From IMG/VR virus record IMGVR_UViG_3300027142_000036, positions 1 through 30,410 of that record: a stretch of DNA of 30,410 nt. One strand, 5' to 3'. Numbering within the stretch: the stretch's first letter is position 1; each line of letters starts with the position of its first letter. A program made the translations under genes and the position numbers. Below are positions 1 to 7,281 of this stretch, one piece after another. The notes beneath the pieces are model-generated. The model worked only from the letters and a program-made list of their open reading frames with translations, was not told the DNA's origin and ran no database searches. The DNA comes from a virus.

Positions 1-2
1 GT

Positions 3-2627
3 TATGCAATTACCTCTGACCACGGCGGAACACCTACAGCCCTGAGCCTTACGGATACTGATTACTCAAATCGTATTTATGTCAATGGCTCTACATTTAC
101 ATCAAATACTTATGGCATTCGTACCGAGCGCTTTGTCAAAATAAATAACAGTCAGTTCACAGGCAACACGCAGTTTGGTGCGTATCTAGGAGGGCTCAAC
201 CGTCAGCAGGTAACCAACTCAACATTTACTTCAAACGGTGTTGGCGTGTACTTATCGTCATGGATTCCGACAAGTTGGACAGTTGGCGCTGGCAATCAAA
301 TGGTTTCAGGTAACACATTCAACGGCAACACGACTGCTATTCAGTTTGCAAATAATTGGAATAACGGCTCCTCCGTGTACAACGGAGTAAGTTCCAACTC
401 GTTCTCCACAGCCAGTGGAAACACATTTGGCACCACTGCGCAAAACACAAACAATTTCTCTGGCTCTGGGTATGTCGAGTCCAATAACACAATCACTGCG
501 GCTTATCTGAATCCAGTCACAAACTTGACTGCTGTTGCAAACGCAGACGGAAGTGTTGACCTTGATTGGGATGCATCGGCGGCAAGCAATTGCGTTATCT
601 ACGGTTACTCGGTTAGTTTCTACGACCTCACCGTAATCGGTGGAGCACAATCAGGTGGTTGGGGAGTTTGGACTAATCAAGGAACCAACTACTCGTTAAG
701 CACAGGAATGTTTTCTGGTAGTAATCCTGTCACGACTGGATACGGACCAGTTCGCTTTGGTATCAAAGCAATGACGGGTGGGTGTGTTGGAGTTGGAACT
801 GGTAGTTGCACCTATGGTCCTGAAGTAACTGTTGATGCAACCGTTCTTGACCCGACTCCAGTAACTACGACTACTACGACTACTACAACTACGACGACTA
901 TCGCTACCCCTGTTTATGTTCCGCCAGTAGACACTGGCACTACGTCTACAGTCTCCGAACCCGTTGTATTGCCAACCGTACCCACAGTGCCACTGCCGCA
1001 ATACCCAGACCCTGACACAGAATCCACAACGGTGACGCTTCCAACAGAAACATTACCTGGAACCGAATTGCCAACAGTAACCATCCCAGAAGGGTGGGAA
1101 TCAACAGAAACAACTTTACTACCAATTGAAGTAGACCCAATAGAACTTGAACCAGTTGAAACAGAAACTGAAACGGTAGTAGTAATAATTCCACCAGATG
1201 ATTATACCGTCGTCGATATAGAAGACAACGAGCCAATCACAACAGTCATATTGGACAATATTCTTGAAAATACGTTCACTACTGATATTGAGGCTGACGA
1301 GGTTGGCGCTGTTCTTGACACGCTCCTTGGCGCAGAACTTACCGACATTCAGTTCGACAATGTCCTAGAAGCCGTGTTTACCGAAGATGTTTCGGCAGAT
1401 GTATTCACCGAAGCACTAACAACAATGCTGGATGCAGACATCACTAGCGAACAGTTGGCGGCAGTTTTGGATTCAGCGTTCTCAGAAGATACTTCTGCTG
1501 AGAATATGGTGTCGGCTTTGGAATCAATCTTTGATGGTCCGCTTAGTTCTGGCGACCTAGACAAAGTTATGGACGCAGTATTTGACGAGGACATTTCCGC
1601 TGCAGACACTATGACCGTACTTGACGACTTGCTTGAAACAAATCTCAGTCAAGCAGAAACAGAAGCAATATTTGACAGCGTGTTTGACGATGACCTTTCC
1701 GATGCAGAAACCATTGACCTTATCGTTGATGTATTGAAAGACGGTCTTACCGCAGACAATTTGGGCGCCGCACTTGATGCAGTCTTTGACGAAGAAGTAA
1801 GCACCGAGGTTTTGATTGAAACCTTTACCGCCGTCTTGGGTAATGAACTTAACGAAGAGTCGCTTGGCGTCATCGTGGACGTCTTGGAATCAGACACGAT
1901 TACGAGCGAGCAAGTTGGACAAGTTGTCACATTGGTAATTGAACAGGAAGGTGGTATTCCTAGTGACCAAGCAACGGAACTGGCAACGAGCCCCAAAGTG
2001 CTTGAAAGCATTGACGGCGAACAAGCGACAGAAGTGTTTGCCGCAATCGTTGTTGCCGAGGTCTCGGAAGAAACGGGTATTGAAATTGCCGAGGCACTTA
2101 CGGACGCCCCAGTAGAAGTTAAAGAATCTTTTGAGGAAGAAATCAATGTGTTCGCTGGTGTGTTTGATACATATGTTGCTTTGGGTTCAAATATTGATGT
2201 CGGTGATCGTAGAACGGTTCTTGCTGTTGGGGCTGCTGTTGCCATAGTTGGCGCTGTTGGGGCTGTTGGTGGTTCTGGTGGTGGTTCTGGTGGCGGTTCC
2301 GGTGCCGGTGGTTCACCTAGTTCAGGTAATAATGTCGCCCGTAAGCCCGAGGAAGAAGAGATGAACGGGGAACTTGCTTGGGATGGCGTGGAGTGGATAA
2401 ATCAGTTAAGTATTTTCAGGTATAATAATGGAGTTAAAATTTTAGATTGGGGTCTTTTTATGAAAAAGTTTACATTTGGTATCTTAAATTTGGGCTTCAC
2501 AATTTCAGGGTCTTTGGTTGTCTACTTGACGCTGTCGGGCGCTATTCAAAGAATCGCTGGCATCTCATCTGTTCTTGCGTTAATGGGCGCAATGTATCTT
2601 CACATGCGGGAACCTGACAATAATTAA
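3..2627 (+). CDS. Large surface/tail-type protein, beta-helix + Fn3-like + acidic repeats (5' end outside window)
   Basis: The reading frame is open from the left edge, so the gene starts outside the window; 874 residues are visible and the GTG at 246 is internal. Residues 1-170 are Asn/Thr/Ser-rich with recurring NSTFTSNG-like turns, as in right-handed parallel beta-helix proteins. About residues 170-285 resemble a fibronectin type III domain (NPVTNLTAVANADGSVDLDW start). A Thr/Pro/Val-rich linker follows, then twelve 17-residue acidic repeats (nt 1314-1925), a hydrophobic Ala/Val/Gly stretch, a Gly/Ser run, and two hydrophobic segments near the C-terminus. It lies directly upstream of the lysis genes, where tail-fibre or host-recognition genes often sit. 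The C-terminal hydrophobic segments are unusual for a virion protein. Function (adhesion or receptor/polysaccharide binding) is inferred from fold only. The last 56 residues begin with an internal ATG at 2459 and could be a nested product. Confidence 0.8.
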   Translation, partial: YAITSDHGGTPTALSLTDTDYSNRIYVNGSTFTSNTYGIRTERFVKINNSQFTGNTQFGAYLGGLNRQQVTNSTFTSNGVGVYLSSWIPTSWTVGAGNQMVSGNTFNGNTTAIQFANNWNNGSSVYNGVSSNSFSTASGNTFGTTAQNTNNFSGSGYVESNNTITAAYLNPVTNLTAVANADGSVDLDWDASAASNCVIYGYSVSFYDLTVIGGAQSGGWGVWTNQGTNYSLSTGMFSGSNPVTTGYGPVRFGIKAMTGGCVGVGTGSCTYGPEVTVDATVLDPTPVTTTTTTTTTTTTIATPVYVPPVDTGTTSTVSEPVVLPTVPTVPLPQYPDPDTESTTVTLPTETLPGTELPTVTIPEGWESTETTLLPIEVDPIELEPVETETETVVVIIPPDDYTVVDIEDNEPITTVILDNILENTFTTDIEADEVGAVLDTLLGAELTDIQFDNVLEAVFTEDVSADVFTEALTTMLDADITSEQLAAVLDSAFSEDTSAENMVSALESIFDGPLSSGDLDKVMDAVFDEDISAADTMTVLDDLLETNLSQAETEAIFDSVFDDDLSDAETIDLIVDVLKDGLTADNLGAALDAVFDEEVSTEVLIETFTAVLGNELNEESLGVIVDVLESDTITSEQVGQVVTLVIEQEGGIPSDQATELATSPKVLESIDGEQATEVFAAIVVAEVSEETGIEIAEALTDAPVEVKESFEEEINVFAGVFDTYVALGSNIDVGDRRTVLAVGAAVAIVGAVGAVGGSGGGSGGGSGAGGSPSSGNNVARKPEEEEMNGELAWDGVEWINQLSIFRYNNGVKILDWGLFMKKFTFGILNLGFTISGSLVVYLTLSGAIQRIAGISSVLALMGAMYLHMREPDNN
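1314..1925 (+). repeat. Twelve tandem 51-nt (17-residue) acidic repeats inside the surface protein
   Basis: Translated units are each exactly 17 residues, for example LEAVFTEDVSADVFTEA, MDAVFDEDISAADTMTV and LDAVFDEEVSTEVLIET. The pattern is hydrophobic residues at positions 1, 4 and 5, acidic residues at 6-8, an aliphatic at 9, Ser or Thr at 10 and an aliphatic near the end. The DNA copies have diverged, so the array is old and selected at protein level. Units alternate between a VFxED type and a LLxxxL type, suggesting a 34-residue double unit. An amphipathic helical solenoid or a cation-binding rod is a reasonable guess; no family was recognised. Confidence 0.85.
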
Positions 2628-2652
2628 TGTAATATATCTTATGGTGTATAAT
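2624..2652 (+). promoter_or_regulatory. Candidate promoter for the lysis operon
   Basis: A perfect -10 TATAAT (2647-2652) stands 17 bases after a poor -35 TTAATG (2624-2629). It is the only gap before the lysin gene, which has an AAAGG ribosome-binding site before ATG 2690. The weak -35 suggests either an activator or simple read-through from upstream. Confidence 0.45.
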
Positions 2653-2689
2653 ATTTAAGTTCTACCCCATAAACATAAAGGTTTCGCAC

Positions 2690-3457
2690 ATGGCAAAAGT
2701 TGCTTGGGACTACATTGTTCCCGTAAAAATGCCCAAAGATTTAAAAGGCATTGAACCCGGCAAACTTCCTGACTCACTCCTACGCCCAATTAAGAGCGGT
2801 GGAAAACTTCATTGGCTTGCCGCCAACGCATGGAACGCAATGGTCGCTAAAGCCAAAGCCGATGGACTTGAACTTAAGCCAACCTCGTCAGGAGACCTAT
2901 ACCGTTCCTACGAGTCGCAACTGGCAGGCTTCAAGCAACGCTATGTTTTGGAACCAATTGCAGGAACAAGCACAAAATCATTTGAAGGCAAAACTTGGTA
3001 CCTCAAAAAAGGTATGGCAATGCTTGCGACACCAGGTAAGTCAATGCACAATCTTGGGATTGCGGTTGACGTTCATTCAGCAGGTGAACCAAAGCGTCTC
3101 AATTGGTTGATTGCAAACGTTAAAGATTTTGGTTTTAGTTGGGAAGTGGTTCCAAGCGAGCCATGGCATTTGCGCTATGTATGTGGCGATACACCACCAC
3201 CAGCAGTAGTCGCTTTCGGCGGAGAAACCGCACCAGCACCCACAACAACACCATCGGCACCCACTTCAGCGCCAGCAGATGAAAACTCAGCAATCCAACA
3301 GGCTCTAAAAAACAAAGGTTTTTATAACGGAGCAATTGACGGCAACATTGCTACCGCAGAATTTCAACAAGCACTCAAAAGTTTCAAACAAAAAAATGGT
3401 TTGAATCCAGATTTTACTATTGGCGGCAAAGTGAAAGCGTTGTTGGGTTTGAAATGA
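2690..3457 (+). CDS. Endolysin: M15-family D-Ala-D-Ala carboxypeptidase with peptidoglycan-binding domain
   Basis: 255 residues. The N-terminal catalytic domain (about 1-170) has the zinc signature of M15/VanY peptidases: S118-x-H120-x2-G-x-A-x-D127 (SMHNLGIAVD) and the second zinc histidine in EPWH160. An Ala/Pro/Thr-rich linker (residues 171-197) leads to a C-terminal repeat-type peptidoglycan-binding domain (about 200-255: IQQALKNKGFYNGAIDG, then FQQALKSFKQKNGL). Members of this family cut the peptide cross-links of peptidoglycan; here the protein would lyse the host wall at the end of infection. No signal peptide is visible, so it needs the holin encoded downstream. It is the first gene of an operon whose members overlap by 1-14 bases. 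Confidence 0.93.
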   Translation: MAKVAWDYIVPVKMPKDLKGIEPGKLPDSLLRPIKSGGKLHWLAANAWNAMVAKAKADGLELKPTSSGDLYRSYESQLAGFKQRYVLEPIAGTSTKSFEGKTWYLKKGMAMLATPGKSMHNLGIAVDVHSAGEPKRLNWLIANVKDFGFSWEVVPSEPWHLRYVCGDTPPPAVVAFGGETAPAPTTTPSAPTSAPADENSAIQQALKNKGFYNGAIDGNIATAEFQQALKSFKQKNGLNPDFTIGGKVKALLGLK

Positions 3458-3588
3458 GCAAGTATGCGCAAGGGGAAAGCACCATAAAAGAAGTTCGCAA
3501 CGAAGAGTTCCTTTCTTCCGTCAAAACTGAAGTTGTCGCTAAGCCATCTAAAAAAACTTCTAAAAAAAAGAAATCATTAAAGGAGTAA
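3454..3588 (+). CDS. Small basic protein, 44 residues, unknown
   Basis: ATG overlaps the lysin stop (ATGA, 3454-3457), which favours coupled translation. The product starts MSKYAQGEST, is mixed-charge, and ends in a Lys/Ser-rich tail (KPSKKTSKKKKSLKE). No domain was recognised. It fills the gap between lysin and the next membrane protein, and its last codons contain the AAAGGAG that would serve as ribosome-binding site for the gene at 3596. The Lys-rich tail could bind nucleic acid or teichoic acid, but nothing shows which. Confidence 0.6.
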   Translation: MSKYAQGESTIKEVRNEEFLSSVKTEVVAKPSKKTSKKKKSLKE

Positions 3589-3595
3589 TTTTGTC

Positions 3596-3820
3596 ATGGA
3601 CGCTACATGGGCTGCTGTTGTAACTGGCGCTTTTGCTCTTTTAATGTTGTTGATAGAAAAGGGTCGCCGCGAAAATGTTCGTGACCACGGCTATGTTGCA
3701 CAAAAACTTGATGACCTAAAAGCAGATGTGAAAGACATTGACGGGGATATCGCTGTCATTGAACACAAACTTGACGCACACCTAAACGACACGAAATCGC
3801 ATGGCAGTAAAAAGAAATGA
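3596..3820 (+). CDS. Small membrane protein with one TM segment and a coiled coil, lysis region
   Basis: 74 residues. An N-terminal hydrophobic segment (about 5-20, AAVVTGAFALLMLLI) is followed by a basic patch and a heptad-like helical region (QKLDDLKADVKDIDGDIAVIE). This layout is common in actinophage genes next to the lysin, often described as holin-associated membrane proteins of the DUF2746 type; I recognise the layout rather than the exact family. A strong AAAGGAG precedes the ATG. It probably assists lysis by oligomerising in the membrane. Its stop overlaps the next start (ATGA). Confidence 0.75.
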   Translation: MDATWAAVVTGAFALLMLLIEKGRRENVRDHGYVAQKLDDLKADVKDIDGDIAVIEHKLDAHLNDTKSHGSKKK

Positions 3821-4047
3821 GCAAAAAACCTGCAAAAAGAAAAATTACTGAACCGACTCCGCTCGCCCCAAAAGTTGATTATGGGGTTCGGGTTCTTTAT
3901 GTTGGATCAAAAACCACCATGTTTGTTTGCCCTAAATGCGGGAAAACCACCAGAAGGGGAATGATTCAAGAATATAAAGGAACTTTGTTTTGCAGTAAAG
4001 GCTGTGTATCTGCGTTTAAAAAGGAAAGTGAGTCAGGTGGAGTATGA
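3817..4047 (+). CDS. Small zinc-finger-like protein
   Basis: 76 residues. It has a basic N-terminus and then a four-cysteine motif: VCPKCGK, about 17 residues, then FCSKGC, compatible with one structural zinc. The start overlaps the preceding stop (ATGA). It is odd to find a zinc-ribbon protein between two membrane proteins of a lysis cassette. No signal peptide or membrane segment is present, so it is probably cytoplasmic. Nucleic-acid binding is possible but unproved. Confidence 0.75.
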   Translation: MSKKPAKRKITEPTPLAPKVDYGVRVLYVGSKTTMFVCPKCGKTTRRGMIQEYKGTLFCSKGCVSAFKKESESGGV

Positions 4048-4313
4048 AAAAAGATTTGGTAACGAATGTCCTTCTTAGGATTCTTGCTACTTTTGCCGCA
4101 TCTGGTCTTGGGGTTATCGGCGCAGGAACAATTGCTGGTGTACCAGTACTCAAAGCCGTCTTTATGGCTGGAATTGCAGGGGTTGCAGTCGTAATCGAAG
4201 GTCTCTCTAGGGCATTCCTTGAGGATGGCAAACTTACAAATTCAGAAATTAACGATGTCTTCAACAAGGTTGACAAGAAAGCACCGAAGGCAAAGGCGAA
4301 TGAAACGGTTTAG
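4044..4313 (+). CDS. Probable holin, two membrane segments
   Basis: 89 residues. Two hydrophobic segments (about 8-27 and 31-54, Gly/Ala/Val-rich) are joined by a tight turn and followed by a charged tail ending in KAPKAKANETV. This matches actinophage holins of the r1t-like type in size and topology. The position, three genes after the lysin, supports the call. Holins make the membrane lesion that lets the endolysin reach the wall. The start overlaps the upstream stop (ATGA). The protein at 4524 is an alternative or second holin. Confidence 0.75.
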   Translation: MKKDLVTNVLLRILATFAASGLGVIGAGTIAGVPVLKAVFMAGIAGVAVVIEGLSRAFLEDGKLTNSEINDVFNKVDKKAPKAKANETV

Positions 4314-4527
4314 TCTTGGGTTGGGTCTTGCTTTTCTGCTTGTTGGGTGCGGTTACGACGGTAGTTATCGCTATTCTTGCCAAGACCCTCAAAACTGGGG
4401 GAAACAAGAATGTGAACCACCCCTATGCGAAGTAGATGGGAACTGCACAAAAACATTGCTTGGATGGGATCCTACAGAAACAACCGTAGAAGCAACGGTT
4501 CCAACAGAGGAAACGGTAACACCATGA
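4300..4527 (+). CDS. Small cysteine-rich lipoprotein
   Basis: 75 residues from ATG 4300, which overlaps the holin 3' end by 14 bases. The N-terminus is a lipoprotein signal (MKRFSLGLGLAFLLVGC) with lipobox LVGC, so Cys17 would be lipidated. The mature part has a compact Cys pattern (YSCQDPQNWGKQEC, PPLCEVDGNC) and a Thr/Glu/Val tail. From memory, very similar YxCQDPxNW signatures occur in small lipoproteins of unrelated marine and freshwater phages; I could not check this. An upstream in-frame ATG at 4219 would bury the signal peptide and is rejected. A role in lysis or envelope remodelling is inferred from position. Confidence 0.8.
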   Translation: MKRFSLGLGLAFLLVGCGYDGSYRYSCQDPQNWGKQECEPPLCEVDGNCTKTLLGWDPTETTVEATVPTEETVTP

Positions 4528-4811
4528 AAAAGCGTTTAACTCCAGCAGAACTTGATGCACGACTCAAATTTGTTATCGGATGCATTCTTGGTTTCGTACT
4601 TCTGATAACGACAGTTGGTGTTCTTTGGGCACTTGTGTTTGTTACGCAACCGATTGGCGCTCAAGCCGAAAACGACAAAATGTTCTTTGGTGTTCTTTCA
4701 TCGGTCGCAACTTTCATCACTGGCACTCTTGCAGGGTTGATGATTTCAACAGGACGAAACGCTGAAGACAAAGATGGGAACGGCATCCCCGACCATTTAG
4801 AAGGCAAGTAA
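4524..4811 (+). CDS. Two-TM phage membrane protein with calcium-loop-like tail
   Basis: 95 residues from the ATG that overlaps the preceding stop (ATGA). It starts MKKRLTPAELDARLKF, has a hydrophobic segment (about 17-40) and a second one (about 55-75, GVLSSVATFITGTLAGLMI). It ends in EDKDGNGIPDHLEGK, which resembles a thrombospondin-type or EF-hand-like calcium loop (DxDGNGIPD). From memory, closely similar proteins occur in marine podoviruses beside the same kind of lipoprotein. It is probably part of the lysis module as a second holin or antiholin; evidence is topology and context only. Confidence 0.75.
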   Translation: MKKRLTPAELDARLKFVIGCILGFVLLITTVGVLWALVFVTQPIGAQAENDKMFFGVLSSVATFITGTLAGLMISTGRNAEDKDGNGIPDHLEGK

Positions 4812-5056
4812 TGCGAGTTTGGATTGACCAAGACCTATGCACTGGAGATGGACTATGCGCGGAGATAGCACCAGATGTCTTTACGATGATGCCAGACGGT
4901 TTAGCATACGTAAAAGAGGGTGACAAGATATTTGCCTCATCTGTGGGGAACCCTCAAGGAGCCGCTGGTTTGGCGTCTTTCGCAGACGATCGTCTTGATG
5001 ATGTGATTGAGTCTGCCGAGGAGTGTCCCGGAGAATGCATCTTTATTGAGCCCTAA
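4811..5056 (+). CDS. Ferredoxin, small [3Fe-4S]-type
   Basis: 81 residues. It begins MRVWIDQDLCTGDGLCAEIAP and ends with CPGECIFIE. Candidate cluster ligands are Cys10, Cys16, Cys72 and Cys76. The spacing Cys-x5-Cys near the start and CP near the C-terminus fits actinobacterial [3Fe-4S]/[4Fe-4S] ferredoxins that feed P450s and other monooxygenases. Start and upstream stop overlap by one base (TAATG), so it is co-translated with the lysis genes. A phage-carried electron carrier is probably an auxiliary metabolic gene; the partner enzyme is not evident, and no P450 is in the window. Confidence 0.88.
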   Translation: MRVWIDQDLCTGDGLCAEIAPDVFTMMPDGLAYVKEGDKIFASSVGNPQGAAGLASFADDRLDDVIESAEECPGECIFIEP

Positions 5057-5073
5057 GGGGTTGGTGGTAGAAT
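5046..5073 (+). promoter_or_regulatory. Candidate promoter for the gene at 5158
   Basis: TTGAGC (5046-5051) and TAGAAT (5068-5073) are separated by 16 bases, directly after the ferredoxin. Moderate match to a primary-sigma promoter. Confidence 0.4.
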
Positions 5074-5103
5074 AGAGGTAGGAGAAGTAGCCCTATCTTT
5101 TTG
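5072..5103 (+). terminator. Weak candidate terminator after the lysis operon
   Basis: ATAG-a-GG (5072-5078) can pair with CCCTAT (5091-5096) and is followed by CTTTTTG. The stem is only six pairs with a bulge, so this is tentative. It overlaps the end of the promoter candidate. Confidence 0.3.
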
Positions 5104-5157
5104 CGTGCAGGGGTGCTGTTACTGGTTTTTGTAGTTTAAACGAACTAGTCTTTCCTT

Positions 5158-5493
5158 ATGGTTGACACCGACGAAGAAATTAAATGGCACAACGACGGGC
5201 ATGTTGTTTGCCTTTTGTTGAACAAAGACAGACTTGAAATTGTTGATGTTACTTGCCCAAATACAGGTAAAGAAGATTCCCCGTGCGCACATGATGATGT
5301 GGCGTGTGTTGTCGACCATTTCTTAAAGTTGTACGGACTTGAATGCAATGTCGGAGTTGTAGAACCTAGCGGAAAAATTTCTGTAGCATGGGCTTTTCTT
5401 GGTGACAGGCACAAAGATTTAGGGGCGTGTCAAGTTTGGATTATTCCGACAGAAGATGAAGCATTCTCTGCTTGGATTTCTACCCAACAATAG
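5158..5493 (+). CDS. Unknown protein, 111 residues
   Basis: Acidic cytoplasmic protein with five cysteines (VTCPNTGKEDSPCAH, VACVV, LECN, GACQ) and no membrane segment. The motif CPNTGKEDSPCAHDD could form a metal site with later cysteines. No family was recognised. The gene has its own 5' leader of about 100 bases and ends one base before the stop of the leftward gene at 5494, so the two are convergent. The start is ATG; no strong ribosome-binding site is obvious. Confidence 0.65.
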   Translation: MVDTDEEIKWHNDGHVVCLLLNKDRLEIVDVTCPNTGKEDSPCAHDDVACVVDHFLKLYGLECNVGVVEPSGKISVAWAFLGDRHKDLGACQVWIIPTEDEAFSAWISTQQ

Positions 5494-5592
5494 TTATTCG
5501 TCGTCCTCTACGCCTTTGTCTCCGCATTCGGGTTGTTGAGGTATTAGTTGCCGACATGGGCATTTATATTGTCTTGCTCCAATAACTGTCAT
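5494..5592 (-). CDS. Mini-protein with CPC motif, 32 residues
   Basis: ATG overlaps the stop of the upstream gene (ATGA, 5589-5592). The product, starting MTVIGARQYKCPCRQL, has three cysteines and an acidic C-terminus. It is last in the regulator-oxygenase operon and fills exactly the space up to the convergent gene. A zinc- or Fe-binding peptide is possible. Supported by overlap and fit only. Confidence 0.5.
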   Translation of the reverse strand: MTVIGARQYKCPCRQLIPQQPECGDKGVEDDE

Positions 5593-6056
5593 TGGTTGAC
5601 TTTACATTTTTTGTATCCCAGTGTCTTACCTAAAGTTGGGTTCAGGGTCTTGAACCAGCCGTCTTTTTTCATGAGGACACCATCGGTCCCTGAAATCTCG
5701 CAGACTTTGATTGATAGTAGTTCATATTTGCCAACGATTTTAGCGAATTGTTCTTTGTGTTTAGAATTTGATGGTGTGCAGTAGTAGCGAAGTGTTCCAA
5801 ACTTTTGTTTGATCTGTTGGATGCTGTAGTTCTTATCAATGGCGATTAGTTCACTGTGGCATTTTGCAACAATGTCTATCCATCCGTCATCGCAATCTAT
5901 TGATTTCCCCCAACCCTTTCCAAAACTTTTGTAGATGTTTTGCTTGATTGGTTCCAGTCTGTAATCGTGCGATAGGGGCATATCTTCATCCATTTGCCAT
6001 GATGATGGCGTTACGGTGACGATCCCACGAAAGAATTTTTCTATTATTTTAAACAT
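5589..6056 (-). CDS. Conserved phage-type protein of unknown function (KFGTLRYY signature)
   Basis: 155 residues. The central part GWIDIVAKCHSEL ... QQIKQKFGTLRYYC followed by VCEISGTDGVLMKKDGW resembles a family of hypothetical phage and bacterial proteins with a K-x-KFGxLRxY core and a downstream C-E-x-x-G metal-like site. The usual second Cys pair of that family seems partly lost (VCEISG in place of CExCG). It lies 4 bases after the oxygenase stop, so it is in the same leftward operon. Function unknown. Confidence 0.7.
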   Translation of the reverse strand: MFKIIEKFFRGIVTVTPSSWQMDEDMPLSHDYRLEPIKQNIYKSFGKGWGKSIDCDDGWIDIVAKCHSELIAIDKNYSIQQIKQKFGTLRYYCTPSNSKHKEQFAKIVGKYELLSIKVCEISGTDGVLMKKDGWFKTLNPTLGKTLGYKKCKVNQ

Positions 6057-6060
6057 TTAT

Positions 6061-6831
6061 CTACATTTCTGTAATGATAACCATGTGGTCATCGTAGATA
6101 TATTCGGTGTCTGGCGGTGTTTTGTCTACTGTGAGCACCCTAAGTAACCATCTGTCTGTTCCGTCGTATTTCGCTTTGAAGGATTTTCTGCCGTGAACAA
6201 GTTTTCTGTTATCTAAAACAAGTACATCGCCGCCTTGTAGTGCGATTTGTTTTGTGTTTTCTCTGATTGATTCAAGGAGTTTGTCTAAGGCTTCTTGTGC
6301 TTGAAATGTTTTACCCCGCATGAAGAACTCGTCAAAGCAGATGGATAGTTTGTTGTCTTTTTCGGTGAGGATGGGTAAAAGTATATTCTTGTTAGGTTCG
6401 CCATTCATACGGAAACTCTCGTCAATTGCTGTAATGAAGAGTGGTTCTTTTAAGTAAAACATTGTTTCTTCGTCTAAAGATTTGACGATGTCGTCCACAT
6501 GGGCAAATGTCGTTAAGGCGGTTGGGTCTTCTCTTAGACACATCAAGATCACATGAGATGGCGCATATGGGTGGAACGCTGTTTCTGTGTGGAGTTCTAG
6601 ATTGACTTTTGACGATGAGGATATTTGTGAGGTTTCTGATTTTTGAATTGGGAAGATGCTTTGAATAAGTCGCCCGTTTTGTTCTTGTTTGTAGCCTGTC
6701 GGTATCCCGTGTTTGTAAGCAATCTTTTTTAGGGACGCTATTGCTTGATCTATCTGTGGTGTTTCTTCAAGAGATGTTGGCGTAGGGGGTATCTTCCCTA
6801 TTTCTGCGCCTTTAATCAGTGTCCAACTCAT
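6061..6831 (-). CDS. Fe(II)/2-oxoglutarate-dependent oxygenase, clavaminate synthase/AsnO-like
   Basis: 256 residues, TauD/TfdA-like superfamily. The iron facial triad is visible: H81-T-E83 in LELHTETAFHPYAPSHV and the distal His213 in LVLDNRKLVHGRKSF, with Arg residues (DRWLLR, 227-231) for 2-oxoglutarate. The HxE (rather than HxD) and the LHTEtAFHP context are typical of the clavaminate synthase/VioC/AsnO group, which hydroxylates free or carrier-bound amino acids such as Arg and Asn at C-beta. Substrate here is unknown. The gene overlaps the upstream regulator by ATGA, so both are one transcript. The family is about 300+ residues in bacteria, so this version is compact. Confidence 0.87.
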   Translation of the reverse strand: MSWTLIKGAEIGKIPPTPTSLEETPQIDQAIASLKKIAYKHGIPTGYKQEQNGRLIQSIFPIQKSETSQISSSSKVNLELHTETAFHPYAPSHVILMCLREDPTALTTFAHVDDIVKSLDEETMFYLKEPLFITAIDESFRMNGEPNKNILLPILTEKDNKLSICFDEFFMRGKTFQAQEALDKLLESIRENTKQIALQGGDVLVLDNRKLVHGRKSFKAKYDGTDRWLLRVLTVDKTPPDTEYIYDDHMVIITEM

Positions 6832-7271
6832 GGTGATATCACATTAGTTGAAGGGAGTGCTTCAAAAAGTGTCTTTATCAACCTGCGGAGATCGGGATGA
6901 TATACCACCTCGTTTAGGTTTATCCGATATTCGTAGCGTCCTTTGACTTTTGTTCTTGCTACCAACTTGTTTTTACTCAATAAAGATATGGCTTTGATAA
7001 TGGCAGTATTGGTGACGCCAAGGGTTGTGGATAGTTCTCTGACGGTTAAGCCTGGTGTTTGTATGAGGTAAAGCAATACTCTGCCGGGTGGGGTCAATAG
7101 GTTCACATTACTTTTTGGGGTGTAGGCGATGATGTTTTGTTCATCTAGTTCTTCAAGGATTGACTCGACTAGTTGTTTGGCGGAAAGGTTCTTTGTTTGA
7201 GCGTTTTTGACTATTCGTTCTAACGGTCCACGTATCGCATGGTCTCGTCTGTTGTCGTGATTTGAAACCAT
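6828..7271 (-). CDS. Winged-helix regulator of the oxygenase operon
   Basis: 147 residues. About residues 58-120 form a MarR/ArsR-like winged helix: LLTPPGRVLLYLIQTPGLTV, then RELSTTLGVTNTAIIKAISLLSKNKL as helix-turn-helix and ARTKVKGRYEYRI as wing. The N-terminal 55 residues are charged and helical. It is first gene of the leftward operon and likely controls itself and the oxygenase: a perfect palindrome ATCTGCGCAGAT covers its start codon. No good ribosome-binding site precedes the ATG, which is also unusual. The ligand or signal is unknown. Confidence 0.8.
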   Translation of the reverse strand: MVSNHDNRRDHAIRGPLERIVKNAQTKNLSAKQLVESILEELDEQNIIAYTPKSNVNLLTPPGRVLLYLIQTPGLTVRELSTTLGVTNTAIIKAISLLSKNKLVARTKVKGRYEYRINLNEVVYHPDLRRLIKTLFEALPSTNVISP

Positions 7272-7281
7272 CTGCGCAGAT
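7270..7281. promoter_or_regulatory. Palindromic operator candidate at the regulator start codon
   Basis: ATCTGCGCAGAT is a perfect 12-bp palindrome overlapping the ATG of the winged-helix gene. Binding of the regulator there would block its own translation start region or transcription, which would fit autoregulation. Inferred from position and symmetry only. Confidence 0.45.

Noticed and set aside
246-248. GTG as start of the large surface protein
   Set aside because: The frame is open to the window edge and the beta-helix pattern continues upstream, so the true start is outside.
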